A stretch of DNA of 64,000 nt from Endomicrobium sp. (lineage in GTDB: Bacteria; Elusimicrobiota; Endomicrobiia; Endomicrobiales; Endomicrobiaceae): NCBI GenBank assembly GCA_031273925.1, contig JAISQW010000004.1, positions 26,158 to 90,157 on the forward strand. The letters are read 5' to 3'. The position numbers were made by a program, and so were the translations under genes. This document shows, piece by piece, positions 8,332 to 18,726 of the stretch. Numbering within the stretch: the first letter of the stretch is position 1; the number at the start of each line of letters is the position of its first letter. The notes below the pieces were generated by a model. It saw only the letters and a program-made list of their open reading frames with translations. It was not told the origin of the DNA and did no database searches.

Positions 8332-9099
8332 ATGGAGTTAAAACTTTTTATTTTTGGATGCATTTTTTTTGTTGTTTCTTTACTAATACGATATGCGTTG
8401 AAATATTTTAAAAAAATTTTGATCTTACAAAAAATTTATTTACTGCTAGATGTTATATGGTCACCACTTATAATAGCTTCTTTTTTTATGTTTTTTTTTA
8501 TACAAGCTTTTAAAATTCCATCTGGTAGTATGAGAAATACTCTTTTAGAGGGTGATCATTTATTTGTTAATAAATTTATATACGGATTTAAAATTCCTTT
8601 TGTTACCAATAGTAAACGTTATTTTATATTGAGAAAAATAAAGCGTGGTGATATAGTTGTCTTTAAATGTCCTCCAGAAGCGTTAACGATTACAGAAATA
8701 AAAAATAACGAAAAAAAAGACTATATAAAAAGATGTGTGGCTATTGAGGGTGATAAAGTTGAAATAAAAAATAAAAAACTTTATATAAATGACATTTATA
8801 TCGAAGAACCTTATACAATTTTTAACGATTATGTATCTTTAAAAAGTCCTATTGTAAATATTAGTAAAAAATACTATCAAAAAAATTGGGAAAAAGGAAA
8901 ATTTGTATTGATGCCAGTATCGTTTGTAAGAGACAATTTTGGCCCGGTAATTGTACCAAAAGGGCATTATATGATGATGGGCGATAATAGGGATGTTTCT
9001 TTTGATTCACGATTTTGGGGACCTCTCAATGATAAATATATAAAGGGAAGAACATTGTTACTTTATTGGCCAATTAAACGTTGGAAGGTAATATTGTGA
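8332..9099 (+). CDS. lepB: Signal peptidase I
   Basis: This membrane serine protease removes Sec signal peptides. Two hydrophobic segments near the N-terminus (about residues 3-21 and 41-60) are followed by IPSGSMRNT, with nucleophile Ser66. KDYIKRCVA carries the general-base Lys133. Box D/E reads MMGDNRDVSFDSRFWG. The 255-residue length fits the family. An insertion between boxes C and E (about residues 150-205) is longer than minimal Firmicutes enzymes, as in Gram-negative LepB. It lies directly after lepA, the widespread lepA-lepB order, and overlaps nfeD by four bases. Confidence 0.96.
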   Translation: MELKLFIFGCIFFVVSLLIRYALKYFKKILILQKIYLLLDVIWSPLIIASFFMFFFIQAFKIPSGSMRNTLLEGDHLFVNKFIYGFKIPFVTNSKRYFILRKIKRGDIVVFKCPPEALTITEIKNNEKKDYIKRCVAIEGDKVEIKNKKLYINDIYIEEPYTIFNDYVSLKSPIVNISKKYYQKNWEKGKFVLMPVSFVRDNFGPVIVPKGHYMMMGDNRDVSFDSRFWGPLNDKYIKGRTLLLYWPIKRWKVIL

Positions 9100-9515
9100 T
9101 TTTATGGGTTGTATGGTGTAAAATTTCTATAATATTTGTAATTTTTGAAATATTAACAACTTCTATGATTTTCTTTTGTTTTTTTATTGGTGCAGTAATA
9201 GCAACCATAGTATCATATTTCACTAATTCAAATTGTACAGCATTCATTATTTTTATTTTAACTGCTATTTTTTCTATATATCTAATAAAGCCGATATCTA
9301 AAAGAATCATTAAAAGATATAAAAGTTTAAATTCAAATGTAGATGCTTTAATTGGAGCAAACGCAATTGTTATCCAAAAAATTACACCTTTTAACTATGG
9401 ACTAATTAAAATTTATGGTGAAGTATGGCGAGCTAAATCTGATATTAATATTAATATTGGTGAAATAGTTAGTGTAGAAAATATAACAGGAACAACTTTA
9501 GTAGTTAAGAAATAA
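9096..9515 (+). CDS. NfeD-family membrane protein
   Basis: The 139-residue protein has two to three membrane segments in its first 80 residues, then a small soluble domain ending with GEVWRAKSDININIGEIVSVENITGTTLVVKK. This is the OB-fold of NfeD proteins (family pattern 'G..W.A.s...i..G..V.V....g..L.V'). GTG 9096 is chosen because it overlaps the lepB stop as GTGA and has GGAAGG seven bases upstream. A TTG at 9081 is the alternative. NfeD proteins pair with stomatin-like proteins, and the next gene is one. The pair is thought to organise membrane microdomains. Confidence 0.88.
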   Translation: MILWVVWCKISIIFVIFEILTTSMIFFCFFIGAVIATIVSYFTNSNCTAFIIFILTAIFSIYLIKPISKRIIKRYKSLNSNVDALIGANAIVIQKITPFNYGLIKIYGEVWRAKSDININIGEIVSVENITGTTLVVKK

Positions 9516-9535
9516 ATTATTATAAGGAGTAAAAA

Positions 9536-10474
9536 ATGGAACTACTTATTTGTGCAATGTTAATTTTTGTTGTTGTTTTTATAGCAAATTCTATAAAAAT
9601 AGTAAGACAATATGAAAAGGGAATAATTGAAACTTTAGGAAAATATACAAGCACAAAAAATTCTGGAGCAAATATTATTATACCTATGTTTCAAAAAATA
9701 TTAAGAGTTGATATGAGAGAGCGTGTTATTGATGTGCCACCTCAAAGCGTTATTACAAAAGATAATGTTTCTGTAGTTGTAGATGCTATTATTTATTTCC
9801 AAGTTACAGATCCAGTAAAAGTTATTTATAATATTGAAAATTTTGCGCTTGCAGCTTTAAAACTTGCACAAACAAATTTGAGAAATGTAATTGGTGATAT
9901 GGAATTAGATAGCACATTAACATCTAGAGAAAAAATTAATACTCAATTAAGAGTTGTAATGGATGAAGCTACAGATAAATGGGGTGTAAAAGTTACAAGA
10001 GTTGAAATACAAAAAATAGATCCACCTAAGGATATTACTGACGCTATGTCAAAACAAATGAAAGCTGAAAGAGAAAAAAGAGCAAATATTTTAGAAGCTG
10101 AAGGATTAAGACAAGCTGCTATTCTTAAAGCTGAAGGAGCAAAACAAGCTGTTATTCTTGATGCTGAAGCTATAAATGAAAAACAAGTTTTAGAAGCTAC
10201 TGGTGAAGCTGAGGCAATAAAGAAAGTTGCAGAAGCTGAAAAATATAAAATAGAAGTAATATACAATGCTATACATGATGGTAAACCAACTAGTGATCTT
10301 ATTGCAATAAAATATCTTGAGGCTCTTGAAAAAGTTGCTAATGGACAAGCAACAAAAATTTTTCTACCTTTGGATACTGTTGGAATTACATCTGCGATTG
10401 GTGGAATTGCAGAATTATTTAGAAATATACCAAATAATTGTTCAAAAAATACTCAATTTACAACTAAAAAATAA
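9536..10474 (+). CDS. SPFH/stomatin-like protein (paraslipin/QmcA type)
   Basis: The 312-residue protein has one N-terminal membrane segment and then the SPFH domain. Recognisable motifs are VRQYEKGIIETLGKY, VDMRERVIDVPPQSVITKDN, AIIYFQVTDP and RVEIQKIDPPKDI. A long alanine/glutamate-rich coiled coil follows (about residues 170-245, AEREKRANILEAEG-type repeats), then a C-terminal tail. Family members oligomerise on the inner membrane and often act with proteases. AAGGAG lies well placed before ATG 9536. It follows nfeD by 20 bases, so the two form a functional pair. Confidence 0.92.
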   Translation: MELLICAMLIFVVVFIANSIKIVRQYEKGIIETLGKYTSTKNSGANIIIPMFQKILRVDMRERVIDVPPQSVITKDNVSVVVDAIIYFQVTDPVKVIYNIENFALAALKLAQTNLRNVIGDMELDSTLTSREKINTQLRVVMDEATDKWGVKVTRVEIQKIDPPKDITDAMSKQMKAEREKRANILEAEGLRQAAILKAEGAKQAVILDAEAINEKQVLEATGEAEAIKKVAEAEKYKIEVIYNAIHDGKPTSDLIAIKYLEALEKVANGQATKIFLPLDTVGITSAIGGIAELFRNIPNNCSKNTQFTTKK

Positions 10475-10522
10475 ATATTGCATTTTTTATTAAAAAGTAA
10501 CAAATAGAGGTTAATAAAAAAA

Positions 10523-13114
10523 ATGTTCAAAACCATTTTAAGAGCGATTTTTGGAATTCAAAATGAAAAAAATATAAAGATGATTAAACCTATAATTGAA
10601 AAAGTTACTTCTTTGGAATTTATTATGAAACAACTTTCAGATAAAGAATTAAAAAATAAAACTACTAAATTTAAAGAACGTTTTTCAAAAGGTGAATCTT
10701 TAAGCACTATTTTACCAGAAGCTTTTGCTTGTGTTAGAGAAGCATCTATTAGAACAATAGGATTAAGACATTTTGATGTGCAAATAATGGGTGGATGTGT
10801 TTTACATAATGGTAAAATTGCTGAAATGAAAACTGGAGAGGGAAAAACTTTGGTAGCTACGCTTGCAGCATATCTTAATGCTCTAACTGAAAAAGGTGTA
10901 CATATAGTAACTGTAAACGACTATCTCGCAAAAAGGGATAAAGATTGGATGTGTGAAATTTATAAAAAACTTGGACTTACTGTGGGATGTGTGGTACAAG
11001 GTATGAGTCGTCAAAGAAGAAAAGAAGCTTATAATTGTGATATAACGTATGTTACAAATAATGAACTTGGTTTTGATTATTTGAGAGATAATATGGTTCT
11101 TTCACAAAATGATAAAGTTTTACGTTCTTTAAATTACGCTATTATAGATGAAGTTGATTCAATTTTGATTGACGAAGCTAGAACACCATTAATCATTTCT
11201 GGTGATATCCAAAAATCGGCAGATAAATATTATACTTCAAACAAGATAGTTTCGTTACTGAAAGGTAAAAAAATTACTGAGGTTGAAGAAGTAAAAGCAA
11301 AATATAGTAATATTAATTTATCAAATGATTGTGATTATATGATTGATGAAAAAAATCGTTCTGCGGTTTTAACTGATAAAGGGACTAAAAAAGCAGAAAA
11401 AATTTTGGGAATAAAAAATATTTATGATGATTTGGAATCGGAATGGGTACATCATTTAACACAAGCAATAATAGCCAATGATTTATATAATAAAAATGTT
11501 GATTATGTAGTAAAAAATGGTGAAGTTATAATTGTAGATGAATTTACAGGCAGACTTATGCCTGGGAGAAGGTGGTCAGATGGACTTCATCAAGCAATTG
11601 AAGCAAAAGAAAATTTAAAAATTGCACATGAAAATCAGACTTTTGCGACAATAACATTTCAAAATTTTTTTAGAATGTATAAAAAAATTTCTGGAATGAC
11701 TGGAACAGCAGCAACAGAAAGATCAGAATTTTGGGAAATTTATAAACTTAATGTTATTGAAATTCCAACAAACAATCCAATGATAAGAAAAGACCATCAT
11801 GATGTTATATATAGAACTGAAAAAGAAAAAAATATTGCTATTATTAATGAAATAGAATCTTCTTGGAAAAAAGGACAACCTGTACTTGTAGGTACACGCT
11901 CGATCGAAAAATCTGAAAAATTATCATCAATATTAAAAAAAAAGAATATTCCACATAATATTTTGAATGCTAAATATCATGAACTTGAAGCAAAAATTAT
12001 ATCTAATGCAGGTATGAAATATGCAATTACAATAGCAACAAATATGGCAGGCAGAGGTACAGATATTATTCTTGGTAAGAATAGCAAAGAAACTGAAGAA
12101 ATAAAAAAATGTGGTGGTCTTTATGTAATAGGTACAGAAAGACATGAGTCTAGAAGAATAGATAACCAATTAAGAGGCCGTGCTGGCAGACAAGGTGATC
12201 CTGGTGAAACAAAGTTTTTTATTTCTATGGAAGATGAACTTATGCGTCTTTTCGGATCTGAAAAAATATCTATAATAATGAAAAAAATTGGATTAAAAGA
12301 AGGTGAAAATATTCAGCATCCATGGATATCAAAAGCAGTAGAAAATGCGCAAAAAAAAGTTGAAGGAATGAATTTTGATATAAGAAAACATTTAATAGAT
12401 TTCGATAATGTTATGAATAAACAAAGAGAAACTATTTATAAGTTAAGAGATGAAATTTTAAATGGTGATATATTAAATATATTAAAAAGTATGATCAAGG
12501 AATCTATAAATGAAAAAATTGATAGTTTTACCAGTATCAAAAATGAATACTTAAAGAATTTGCGTATATCAAATATAAAAATGTGGCTTATTAGAGTTTT
12601 TGATATTAAATATGAATTTGAAAACGCAATTAAAAAAGAATTTTTTGATAAAGAAGTAATGCAAAAAAATATTTATGAAAAAATAATTGAAAAATATGAA
12701 TTGAAACAAAAAGAGGTGTTGCCTGATTATTTGTTTAAAATCCAAAAAATAATGCTTTTGCAAATGATAGATTCTTCATGGATAGATCATTTGTATGAAC
12801 TTGATCAATTAAGACGTGGCATAGGATTTACAGCTTATGCACAAAAAGATCCAAAAATTGAATATCAAAAAGAGTCTTTTATTTTGTTTGAATCTATGAT
12901 GAAAAGAATAAGAGAAAACAGTATAGAATATGTTTTTAAAACCAAACTTATCAATAAAAAATATCAAGAAGACGAAAATAATAAACACTTAGTTATCAAT
13001 AATAGTGATATTGTTCAAAACAACAATGTTAAATTAAAAAATGAAAAAATTGGTAGAAATGATTTTTGTCCATGTAAAAGTAATAAAAAATATAAAAAAT
13101 GTTGTGGAAGGTGA
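10523..13114 (+). CDS. secA: Preprotein translocase ATPase SecA
   Basis: SecA drives proteins through SecYEG. The 863-residue protein shows MKTGEGKTLVA (Walker A), the DEVDSILIDEARTPLIISG region, GMTGTAATE, TNMAGRGTDIILG and QLRGRAGRQGDPG. It ends in the zinc-binding tail GRNDFCPCKSNKKYKKCCG (CxC..CC), which in Proteobacteria contacts SecB and lipids. All standard motifs are intact. The gene is followed 28 bases later by dxr. Confidence 0.98.
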   Translation: MFKTILRAIFGIQNEKNIKMIKPIIEKVTSLEFIMKQLSDKELKNKTTKFKERFSKGESLSTILPEAFACVREASIRTIGLRHFDVQIMGGCVLHNGKIAEMKTGEGKTLVATLAAYLNALTEKGVHIVTVNDYLAKRDKDWMCEIYKKLGLTVGCVVQGMSRQRRKEAYNCDITYVTNNELGFDYLRDNMVLSQNDKVLRSLNYAIIDEVDSILIDEARTPLIISGDIQKSADKYYTSNKIVSLLKGKKITEVEEVKAKYSNINLSNDCDYMIDEKNRSAVLTDKGTKKAEKILGIKNIYDDLESEWVHHLTQAIIANDLYNKNVDYVVKNGEVIIVDEFTGRLMPGRRWSDGLHQAIEAKENLKIAHENQTFATITFQNFFRMYKKISGMTGTAATERSEFWEIYKLNVIEIPTNNPMIRKDHHDVIYRTEKEKNIAIINEIESSWKKGQPVLVGTRSIEKSEKLSSILKKKNIPHNILNAKYHELEAKIISNAGMKYAITIATNMAGRGTDIILGKNSKETEEIKKCGGLYVIGTERHESRRIDNQLRGRAGRQGDPGETKFFISMEDELMRLFGSEKISIIMKKIGLKEGENIQHPWISKAVENAQKKVEGMNFDIRKHLIDFDNVMNKQRETIYKLRDEILNGDILNILKSMIKESINEKIDSFTSIKNEYLKNLRISNIKMWLIRVFDIKYEFENAIKKEFFDKEVMQKNIYEKIIEKYELKQKEVLPDYLFKIQKIMLLQMIDSSWIDHLYELDQLRRGIGFTAYAQKDPKIEYQKESFILFESMMKRIRENSIEYVFKTKLINKKYQEDENNKHLVINNSDIVQNNNVKLKNEKIGRNDFCPCKSNKKYKKCCGR

Positions 13115-13141
13115 GAATTATATAGTTTACAAACATAAAAT

Positions 13142-14311
13142 ATGAAAAAAAGAATAGTAATTCTTGGATCATCAGGTTCAATAGGTATGCAAACTTTAGA
13201 TGTAATTTCTGATATGAAAAACGATATTTGTGTTGTAGGGCTTGCTGTAAATTTTAACATTCAAATTTTAAAAATTCAAATAAAAAAATTTAAACCAGTA
13301 GCAGTCTCTGTATGTAATTCTATTGCGGCAAAAAATTTAAAAAAATGGTGTTTTTTAAACAATATTAAAACTTGTGTTTATAGTGGAAATAATGCTTCTG
13401 AAAAACTTGTAGTGATGCCAAATGTTGATATGGTTATTGCTGCAATGGTTGGAACAGTTGGATTAAAAGCTATAATTGCAGCAATTGCGGCAAGGAAAAA
13501 TATAGCTATAGCAAATAAAGAAGTTATCGTTATGGCTGGAAAATATATAATGAATCTCGCAACAAAAAATAATATTTCCATAATTCCAATTGATAGTGAA
13601 CATTCAGCAATATTTCAATGTCGTGTTTATGATAAATACTCTCAAATAAAAAAGATAATACTCACAGCTTCTGGAGGGCCTTTTTATAAGTATAAAAAGG
13701 ATTTTTCAAAGATAACAGTTAATCAAACTTTAAAACACCCTATTTGGAATATGGGTAAAAAAATAACAGTTGATAGTGCAACTCTTATGAATAAAGGACT
13801 TGAAGTTATTGAAGCATCTATTCTTTTTGGCATACCTGTAAGTAAAATAGAAGTTGTTATACATCCACAATCTATAATACACTCAATGGTGGAATATATT
13901 GATGGTTCTGTAATAGCTTATCTTTCGAATCCTGACATGCGGTTACCAATACAGTATGCACTAACTTATCCAGAAAAATTATTTTTAAATATTAAGCCTT
14001 TAAATTTTTTAAAAATTAAGAAATTACAATTTTATAAACCTAATTTTGATAAGTTTCCGTGTCTTGATATTGCATATTATGTTGCGAAAAAAGGATATAC
14101 CTTACCAGCAGTAATGAATGCTGCTAATGAAATATCTGTGGAAGCTTTTTTGAACAAAAAAATAAGATTTACAGATATAGCTAGAATTATTAAAAAAACT
14201 GTAATGGAACATAAAATTTTAAAAAATCCAGATTTAAAAAGTTTTGTTAATGCTGATTTATGGGCACGAAATCATGCAAAAAAAATTATAAAAGCATTAT
14301 TAAATGAATAA
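13142..14311 (+). CDS. dxr: 1-deoxy-D-xylulose 5-phosphate reductoisomerase
   Basis: This is the second step of the MEP isoprenoid pathway, the NADPH-dependent conversion of DXP to MEP. The N-terminal Rossmann motif is ILGSSGSIGMQTLDV. The metal/substrate segments are IDSEHSAIFQ, LTASGGPF, SATLMNKGLEVIEA, HPQSIIHSMVEY and NPDMRLPIQYALTYP. The length of 389 is standard. The stop overlaps rseP by eight bases. The order dxr-rseP-ispG-proS is common in several phyla. dxs and ispA are elsewhere in the window. Confidence 0.97.
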   Translation: MKKRIVILGSSGSIGMQTLDVISDMKNDICVVGLAVNFNIQILKIQIKKFKPVAVSVCNSIAAKNLKKWCFLNNIKTCVYSGNNASEKLVVMPNVDMVIAAMVGTVGLKAIIAAIAARKNIAIANKEVIVMAGKYIMNLATKNNISIIPIDSEHSAIFQCRVYDKYSQIKKIILTASGGPFYKYKKDFSKITVNQTLKHPIWNMGKKITVDSATLMNKGLEVIEASILFGIPVSKIEVVIHPQSIIHSMVEYIDGSVIAYLSNPDMRLPIQYALTYPEKLFLNIKPLNFLKIKKLQFYKPNFDKFPCLDIAYYVAKKGYTLPAVMNAANEISVEAFLNKKIRFTDIARIIKKTVMEHKILKNPDLKSFVNADLWARNHAKKIIKALLNE

Positions 14312-15341
14312 AATTATTCAAATATTTGGAATTATTTTTGGTTTTGGTATTCTAATTTTTATACATGAATTAGGACATTTTATAGTAGCAAAAATATATA
14401 AAGTTAAAATATTAACTTTTGCTTTTGGTTTTGGTCCTAGTTTAATAGAATACAACTATAAGGACACTAAATATTGTGTGAAAATCATACCTTTTGGTGG
14501 ATTCGTATCAATGGCAGGTGAAAATCCAAATGAGTTTACAGGTACAGAAGGAGAATATTTGTCATTGAAATGGTATAAAAAAATACTTATATCATTTTCA
14601 GGGCCTCTATTAAATTATCTATTAGCTATTATTCTTTTTATTATTATTTTTAATATGAAAGGTATAGATGTAGTTTCTATGAATTCCTCCTATATAGGGT
14701 CAATTACAAAAGGATCTTACATGTCAAAAGTTGGCATTAAACCTGGAGATAAGATAAAAACAATAGATGATATAAATATAAATACATGGTACGATTTATA
14801 TTTTAATATAAGAAATAAAGTTGGTAAACGTATATTCATTTTAATTGATAGGAAAGGAACTTTTTTTAATTTAGATATAATTATTAAAAAAAAATCAATA
14901 GTAATTACTGATATTATGGGTGCAAAACCATATATAACAAATTTAAAATACGGATTTTTAAAATCTGTATACCTTGGAATAAAAACTCCAATAAGACAAA
15001 CAATGATTAGTATTGCATACATTATAGATGAAATTATTTCATTTAGAAAACCTGAAATTTCTGGGCCTGTTGGTGTTATTCAAATTATGTCAAATGCAGC
15101 AAAATCTGGGATGTATGATTATCTAAAATGTATTGCAATTGTTTCTGTTGCTTTAGGATTATTTAATCTTTTTCCAATTCCTATGGTAGATGGTGGTATG
15201 ATTGTATTGTTTTTTATTGAGGGAATAATAAAACGATGTATAAATATAAATGTAATTAAAATTTATAATACCATAGGATTAATTTTTATACTTATTATTT
15301 TCTTCTTTGCAACGTACATAGATATTTTACGTTTAGTGTAG
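14304..15341 (+). CDS. rseP: Site-2 (intramembrane) zinc metalloprotease, RseP family
   Basis: This M50 peptidase has HELGH (residues 21-25) in the first membrane helix and the downstream ligand motif NLFPIPMVDGG in a later helix. A single PDZ-like domain lies between (around GSYMSKVGIKPGDKIKTID). At 345 residues it is shorter than E. coli RseP (two PDZ domains), as is usual outside Gammaproteobacteria. Family members cleave anti-sigma factors or remnant signal peptides in the membrane. No sigma-E/anti-sigma pair is present here, so its substrate is unknown. Confidence 0.93.
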   Translation: MNKIIQIFGIIFGFGILIFIHELGHFIVAKIYKVKILTFAFGFGPSLIEYNYKDTKYCVKIIPFGGFVSMAGENPNEFTGTEGEYLSLKWYKKILISFSGPLLNYLLAIILFIIIFNMKGIDVVSMNSSYIGSITKGSYMSKVGIKPGDKIKTIDDININTWYDLYFNIRNKVGKRIFILIDRKGTFFNLDIIIKKKSIVITDIMGAKPYITNLKYGFLKSVYLGIKTPIRQTMISIAYIIDEIISFRKPEISGPVGVIQIMSNAAKSGMYDYLKCIAIVSVALGLFNLFPIPMVDGGMIVLFFIEGIIKRCININVIKIYNTIGLIFILIIFFFATYIDILRLV

Positions 15342-15351
15342 ATAAATAATT

Positions 15352-16446
15352 ATGAAATTTTATAAAAGATTATATACGAAAAAAATAAATATTGGCAATG
15401 TTACAATAGGTGGTGGCTTGCCTATTGTAGTGCAATCTATGACAAATACAGATTCAAGAGATTATAAAGCCACTATAAAACAAATAAAACAACTTGAAGA
15501 TGTTGGATGTGAAATTGTTCGTATTTCAATTCCTGATATGGAATCAGCATATAATATAAATATAATCAAAAAAAATATAAATATTCCGTTGGTTGCAGAT
15601 ATACATTTTAATTATAAAATAGCTTTAGAAACAATAAAGCAAGGGATAGACAAAATAAGAATCAACCCAGGAAATATTGGATCAGAAACTGACATTGGCA
15701 TTTTGGCAAAAGAAGCTAAAAAAGCTCATATACCAATACGTATTGGTATTAATGCAGGTTCTTTAAAAGAATTTCATAGTTTTATTGATACTCGCTCGCG
15801 CGCAGAAGTTGTTGCAAATACTGCAATAAAATATGTAGAAATTTTAGAGAAATATAATTTTGAAGATATAGTGGTTTCATTGAAAACTTCAAATATTTAT
15901 ACAACAATACAAGCATATAACTTTTTTTCATTTAAAAAAAAATATCCATTACATTTAGGTATAACAGAATCAGGAACTATTTTCAGTGGTACAATAAAAT
16001 CAGCAGCTGGACTTGGAATAATATTATATAATGGTATTGGGGATACATTAAGAGTTTCTCTCACTGCAAATCCTATTGAGGAAGTTAAAGTGGCTTATTA
16101 TCTTTTACAATCTATGGGCCTTCGACATTTTGGCATCGAAATTATTTCATGTCCCACATGTTCTAGATGTCAAGTCGATTTGATAAAAATGGCTTCAAAA
16201 TTTGAAGAAAAAATTGCTACAATAAAAAATCTAAAACATCTAAAAAAAAATATAAAAGTAGCTATAATGGGATGTAGTGTTAATGGTATAGGAGAAGCTA
16301 ATGATGCAGACTTTGGGATAATATGTAAGAGAAATATAGGCATATTATTTAGATGCGGGAAAATAATAGGTAAAGTAAAAACCGAGAAATTGATTCAAAA
16401 ACTTATTTTTATAATTATGAATTATATTAACACTAATGAGAATTAG
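15352..16446 (+). CDS. ispG: 4-hydroxy-3-methylbut-2-enyl diphosphate synthase (flavodoxin/ferredoxin)
   Basis: IspG converts MEcPP to HMBPP in the MEP pathway using a [4Fe-4S] cluster. Cluster cysteines are visible at Cys267 and Cys270 (SCPTCSRC) and Cys308 (MGCSVNGIGEA), and the following glutamate motif is also present. The 364-residue length matches the short bacterial form without the plant insertion. The N-terminal TIM barrel has VQSMTNTDSRD and the ADIHFNY segment. It closes the dxr-rseP-ispG group. Confidence 0.97.
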   Translation: MKFYKRLYTKKINIGNVTIGGGLPIVVQSMTNTDSRDYKATIKQIKQLEDVGCEIVRISIPDMESAYNINIIKKNINIPLVADIHFNYKIALETIKQGIDKIRINPGNIGSETDIGILAKEAKKAHIPIRIGINAGSLKEFHSFIDTRSRAEVVANTAIKYVEILEKYNFEDIVVSLKTSNIYTTIQAYNFFSFKKKYPLHLGITESGTIFSGTIKSAAGLGIILYNGIGDTLRVSLTANPIEEVKVAYYLLQSMGLRHFGIEIISCPTCSRCQVDLIKMASKFEEKIATIKNLKHLKKNIKVAIMGCSVNGIGEANDADFGIICKRNIGILFRCGKIIGKVKTEKLIQKLIFIIMNYINTNEN

Positions 16447-16831
16447 ATAAGGCAAAAATATATTACAAAAAAGGAAGTTAGAAAAAATTATTAAATAATA
16501 TTCAAAAATTTTATAAAAAAAAATAACAAAAACAAAGTTGCTATTGTCAATAGAGATTTAAAAAAATAGAAAATATTTATAATATGCAAAGGAAAACCTT
16601 ATAAGTATGTTAATAATTGCATTTTATACAATAATTTAGAATAAAGCGATAATACGACAAAAAAATACCTGTAAATTTTCTATTATACAGTAATTTTTGA
16701 ATATAAAGTTAGAAAAGTTAGTTGATGAAAATGTGTAATAAAATTTAAAATGTTAAAAATTTTAAATTAATATTAATCTTCTTTTATTTTTATTGTTTGT
16801 TTATATTTTAATAAGTTCGAAAGAGTATATT
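16447..16831. other. Gene-poor gap between ispG and proS
   Basis: This 385-base stretch is extremely A+T-rich and has no reading frame with a start longer than about 30 codons. One protein-like run of 37 stop-free codons (roughly 16495-16603, including KNKVAIVNRDLKKIENIYN) and some shorter ones might be debris of a lost gene, but I cannot join or identify them. No tRNA-like or strong hairpin structure is evident. Confidence 0.5.
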
Positions 16832-18544
16832 ATGTTTTTTTCTAAATTATTTATTCATACTTCAAGAGAAACATCTCACGAACATAAACGTGAAGCAGTT
16901 TCTATAAAATTGATGATAAAATCTGGTATGGTTCATAAGCTTTCATCCGGATTTTATGAATTTTTACCTATTGGATTAAAAGTTTTACGAAAAATTGAAA
17001 ATATAATAAGACAAGAAATGAACGTTATAGGTGGTCAAGAAATTATGCTACCTTTAATTTCACCTAAAAGCCTACTAGTTGAAACAGGAAGATGGGATAT
17101 TTATGGTAAAGAACTTTTTAAATTTAAAGATAGAAACGAAGCAGAATTTTGTCTTTCTCCAACTGCAGAAGAGGTGGCTGTAGATTTAATTAGAAAAAAA
17201 ATTAAATCATACAAACAACTTCCTATTATGATATATCAATTTGGGGTAAAATTTAGAGATGAAATACGTCCGCGTTTTGGTTTGATACGTTCTAAAGAAT
17301 TCCTTATGAAAGATGCTTATTCATTTCATAAAGATGAAAATGATTTGAAAAAACATTATCAAATTGTCTTTGACGCTTATGTTAATATATGTTTAAAATG
17401 TGGTATTAAGTTTCGTGCAGTTGAAGCAGTTTCTGGTATTATAGGTGGTTCATTTTCTCATGAATTTATAGCTATTACTAATAGTGGTGAGGAAGAAATA
17501 GTTTGGTGTGATTGTGGATATGGAGTGATCAGTGAAAAAGCTGAAGCGGTAAATGTTGAAAATCAAAAAGAAATTCCTCTTTCTATGGAAGAAATACTTA
17601 CTACTAATATAAAAACAATTAAAGATGTTGCAAATATTTTAAAACTCCCATTATATAAATTCATAAAAACAGTTATTTACGTTGCAAATAATCAATTTGT
17701 TGCTGTTTTAATAAGAGGTGATCATGAAATAAATGAAACAAAACTTAAATCAATACTTGACGTAAATAAAATAATTCTTGCAAATAAAAACGATATTATT
17801 TATTCCATGAATATTCCAATAGGATTCATAGGACCAGTTGGGCTTAAAAATATAAAAATTATAGCTGATCTATCCGTTATTGAAATATCAAATGCGGTGA
17901 CAGGTGCTAATAAAAAAAATTATCATATAAAAAATGTAAATTATATAAGGGACTTTGTTGTTGATATTGTTGCTGATATAAGAAGGGTTAAATGCGATGA
18001 TTTTTGCCCCAAATGCAAAAAAGAAAAGTTAAAATTTTCTAAAGGTATAGAAATAGGGCATACTTTTAAACTTGGTATAAAATATTCGCATTCAATGAAT
18101 GCTATATATTTCGATAAAAAAGGTAATAAAAAAAATATTGTTATGGGCTGTTATGGCATTGGAATTACAAGGATGATAGCTGCTATAATTGAACAATCTC
18201 ATGATGATAGTGGTATAATATGGCCATGTGAAATTGCTCCTTTTGAAGTTATTGTTATTCCAGTAAATTTCAAAAATGAAAAAATTAAAAAAATATCAAA
18301 AAAAATATATAATGATTTATCTTTAAATGGATTAGATGTATTAATTGATGACAGAGAAGAAAGTGTTGGTGTTAAATTTAAAGATGCAGATTTAATGGGC
18401 ATTCCTTATAAAATAACTGTTGGAGAAAAAAATCTTTCTTATGGAAATGTAGAATTAAAAGCTAGAAAAGATAAAAAAAATGATATCAAAATTTTAAAAA
18501 CTGAAATTGCAATACGTGAAATATTAAAAATATTTAAAAAATAA
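16832..18544 (+). CDS. proS: Prolyl-tRNA synthetase (bacterial type with editing domain)
   Basis: This class II synthetase charges tRNA-Pro. The 570-residue protein carries SGFYEFLPIGLKVL and the motif 2 region FRDEIRPRFGLIRSKEFLMKDAYSF. The INS/YbaK-like editing insertion lies between motifs 2 and 3 (around residues 230-380). Motif 3 reads GCYGIGITRMIAAIIEQ. ATG 16832 is chosen because it gives the family start (SKLFIHTSRE) with AAGAG about seven bases upstream. An upstream in-frame start at 16793 would add 13 unrelated residues. Confidence 0.96.
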   Translation: MFFSKLFIHTSRETSHEHKREAVSIKLMIKSGMVHKLSSGFYEFLPIGLKVLRKIENIIRQEMNVIGGQEIMLPLISPKSLLVETGRWDIYGKELFKFKDRNEAEFCLSPTAEEVAVDLIRKKIKSYKQLPIMIYQFGVKFRDEIRPRFGLIRSKEFLMKDAYSFHKDENDLKKHYQIVFDAYVNICLKCGIKFRAVEAVSGIIGGSFSHEFIAITNSGEEEIVWCDCGYGVISEKAEAVNVENQKEIPLSMEEILTTNIKTIKDVANILKLPLYKFIKTVIYVANNQFVAVLIRGDHEINETKLKSILDVNKIILANKNDIIYSMNIPIGFIGPVGLKNIKIIADLSVIEISNAVTGANKKNYHIKNVNYIRDFVVDIVADIRRVKCDDFCPKCKKEKLKFSKGIEIGHTFKLGIKYSHSMNAIYFDKKGNKKNIVMGCYGIGITRMIAAIIEQSHDDSGIIWPCEIAPFEVIVIPVNFKNEKIKKISKKIYNDLSLNGLDVLIDDREESVGVKFKDADLMGIPYKITVGEKNLSYGNVELKARKDKKNDIKILKTEIAIREILKIFKK

Positions 18545-18726
18545 ACATGAAATAGTTGTAGAATAAAGATTCATCATTGAATGAGGTTTGTTATTGTATT
18601 ACTACAATATTGAATAAAAAGATTTTTAAATGTTGAATAATTCCATTTATTCTGTTTTTTGAAATGTTATTATATTATATTTTTGTTTATAAGTTTGATA
18701 TTTTTTTAATTTAAAGGATAGAAAAT

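Noticed and set aside
9943..10266. 107-codon minus-strand frame rich in Ala/Ser/Phe
   Set aside because: It is the antisense shadow of the Ala/Glu-rich coiled coil of the stomatin-like gene.
16447..16831. Possible pseudogene between ispG and proS
   Set aside because: Only short stop-free runs are present, in different frames, and none can be joined convincingly. It is listed as a gap instead.
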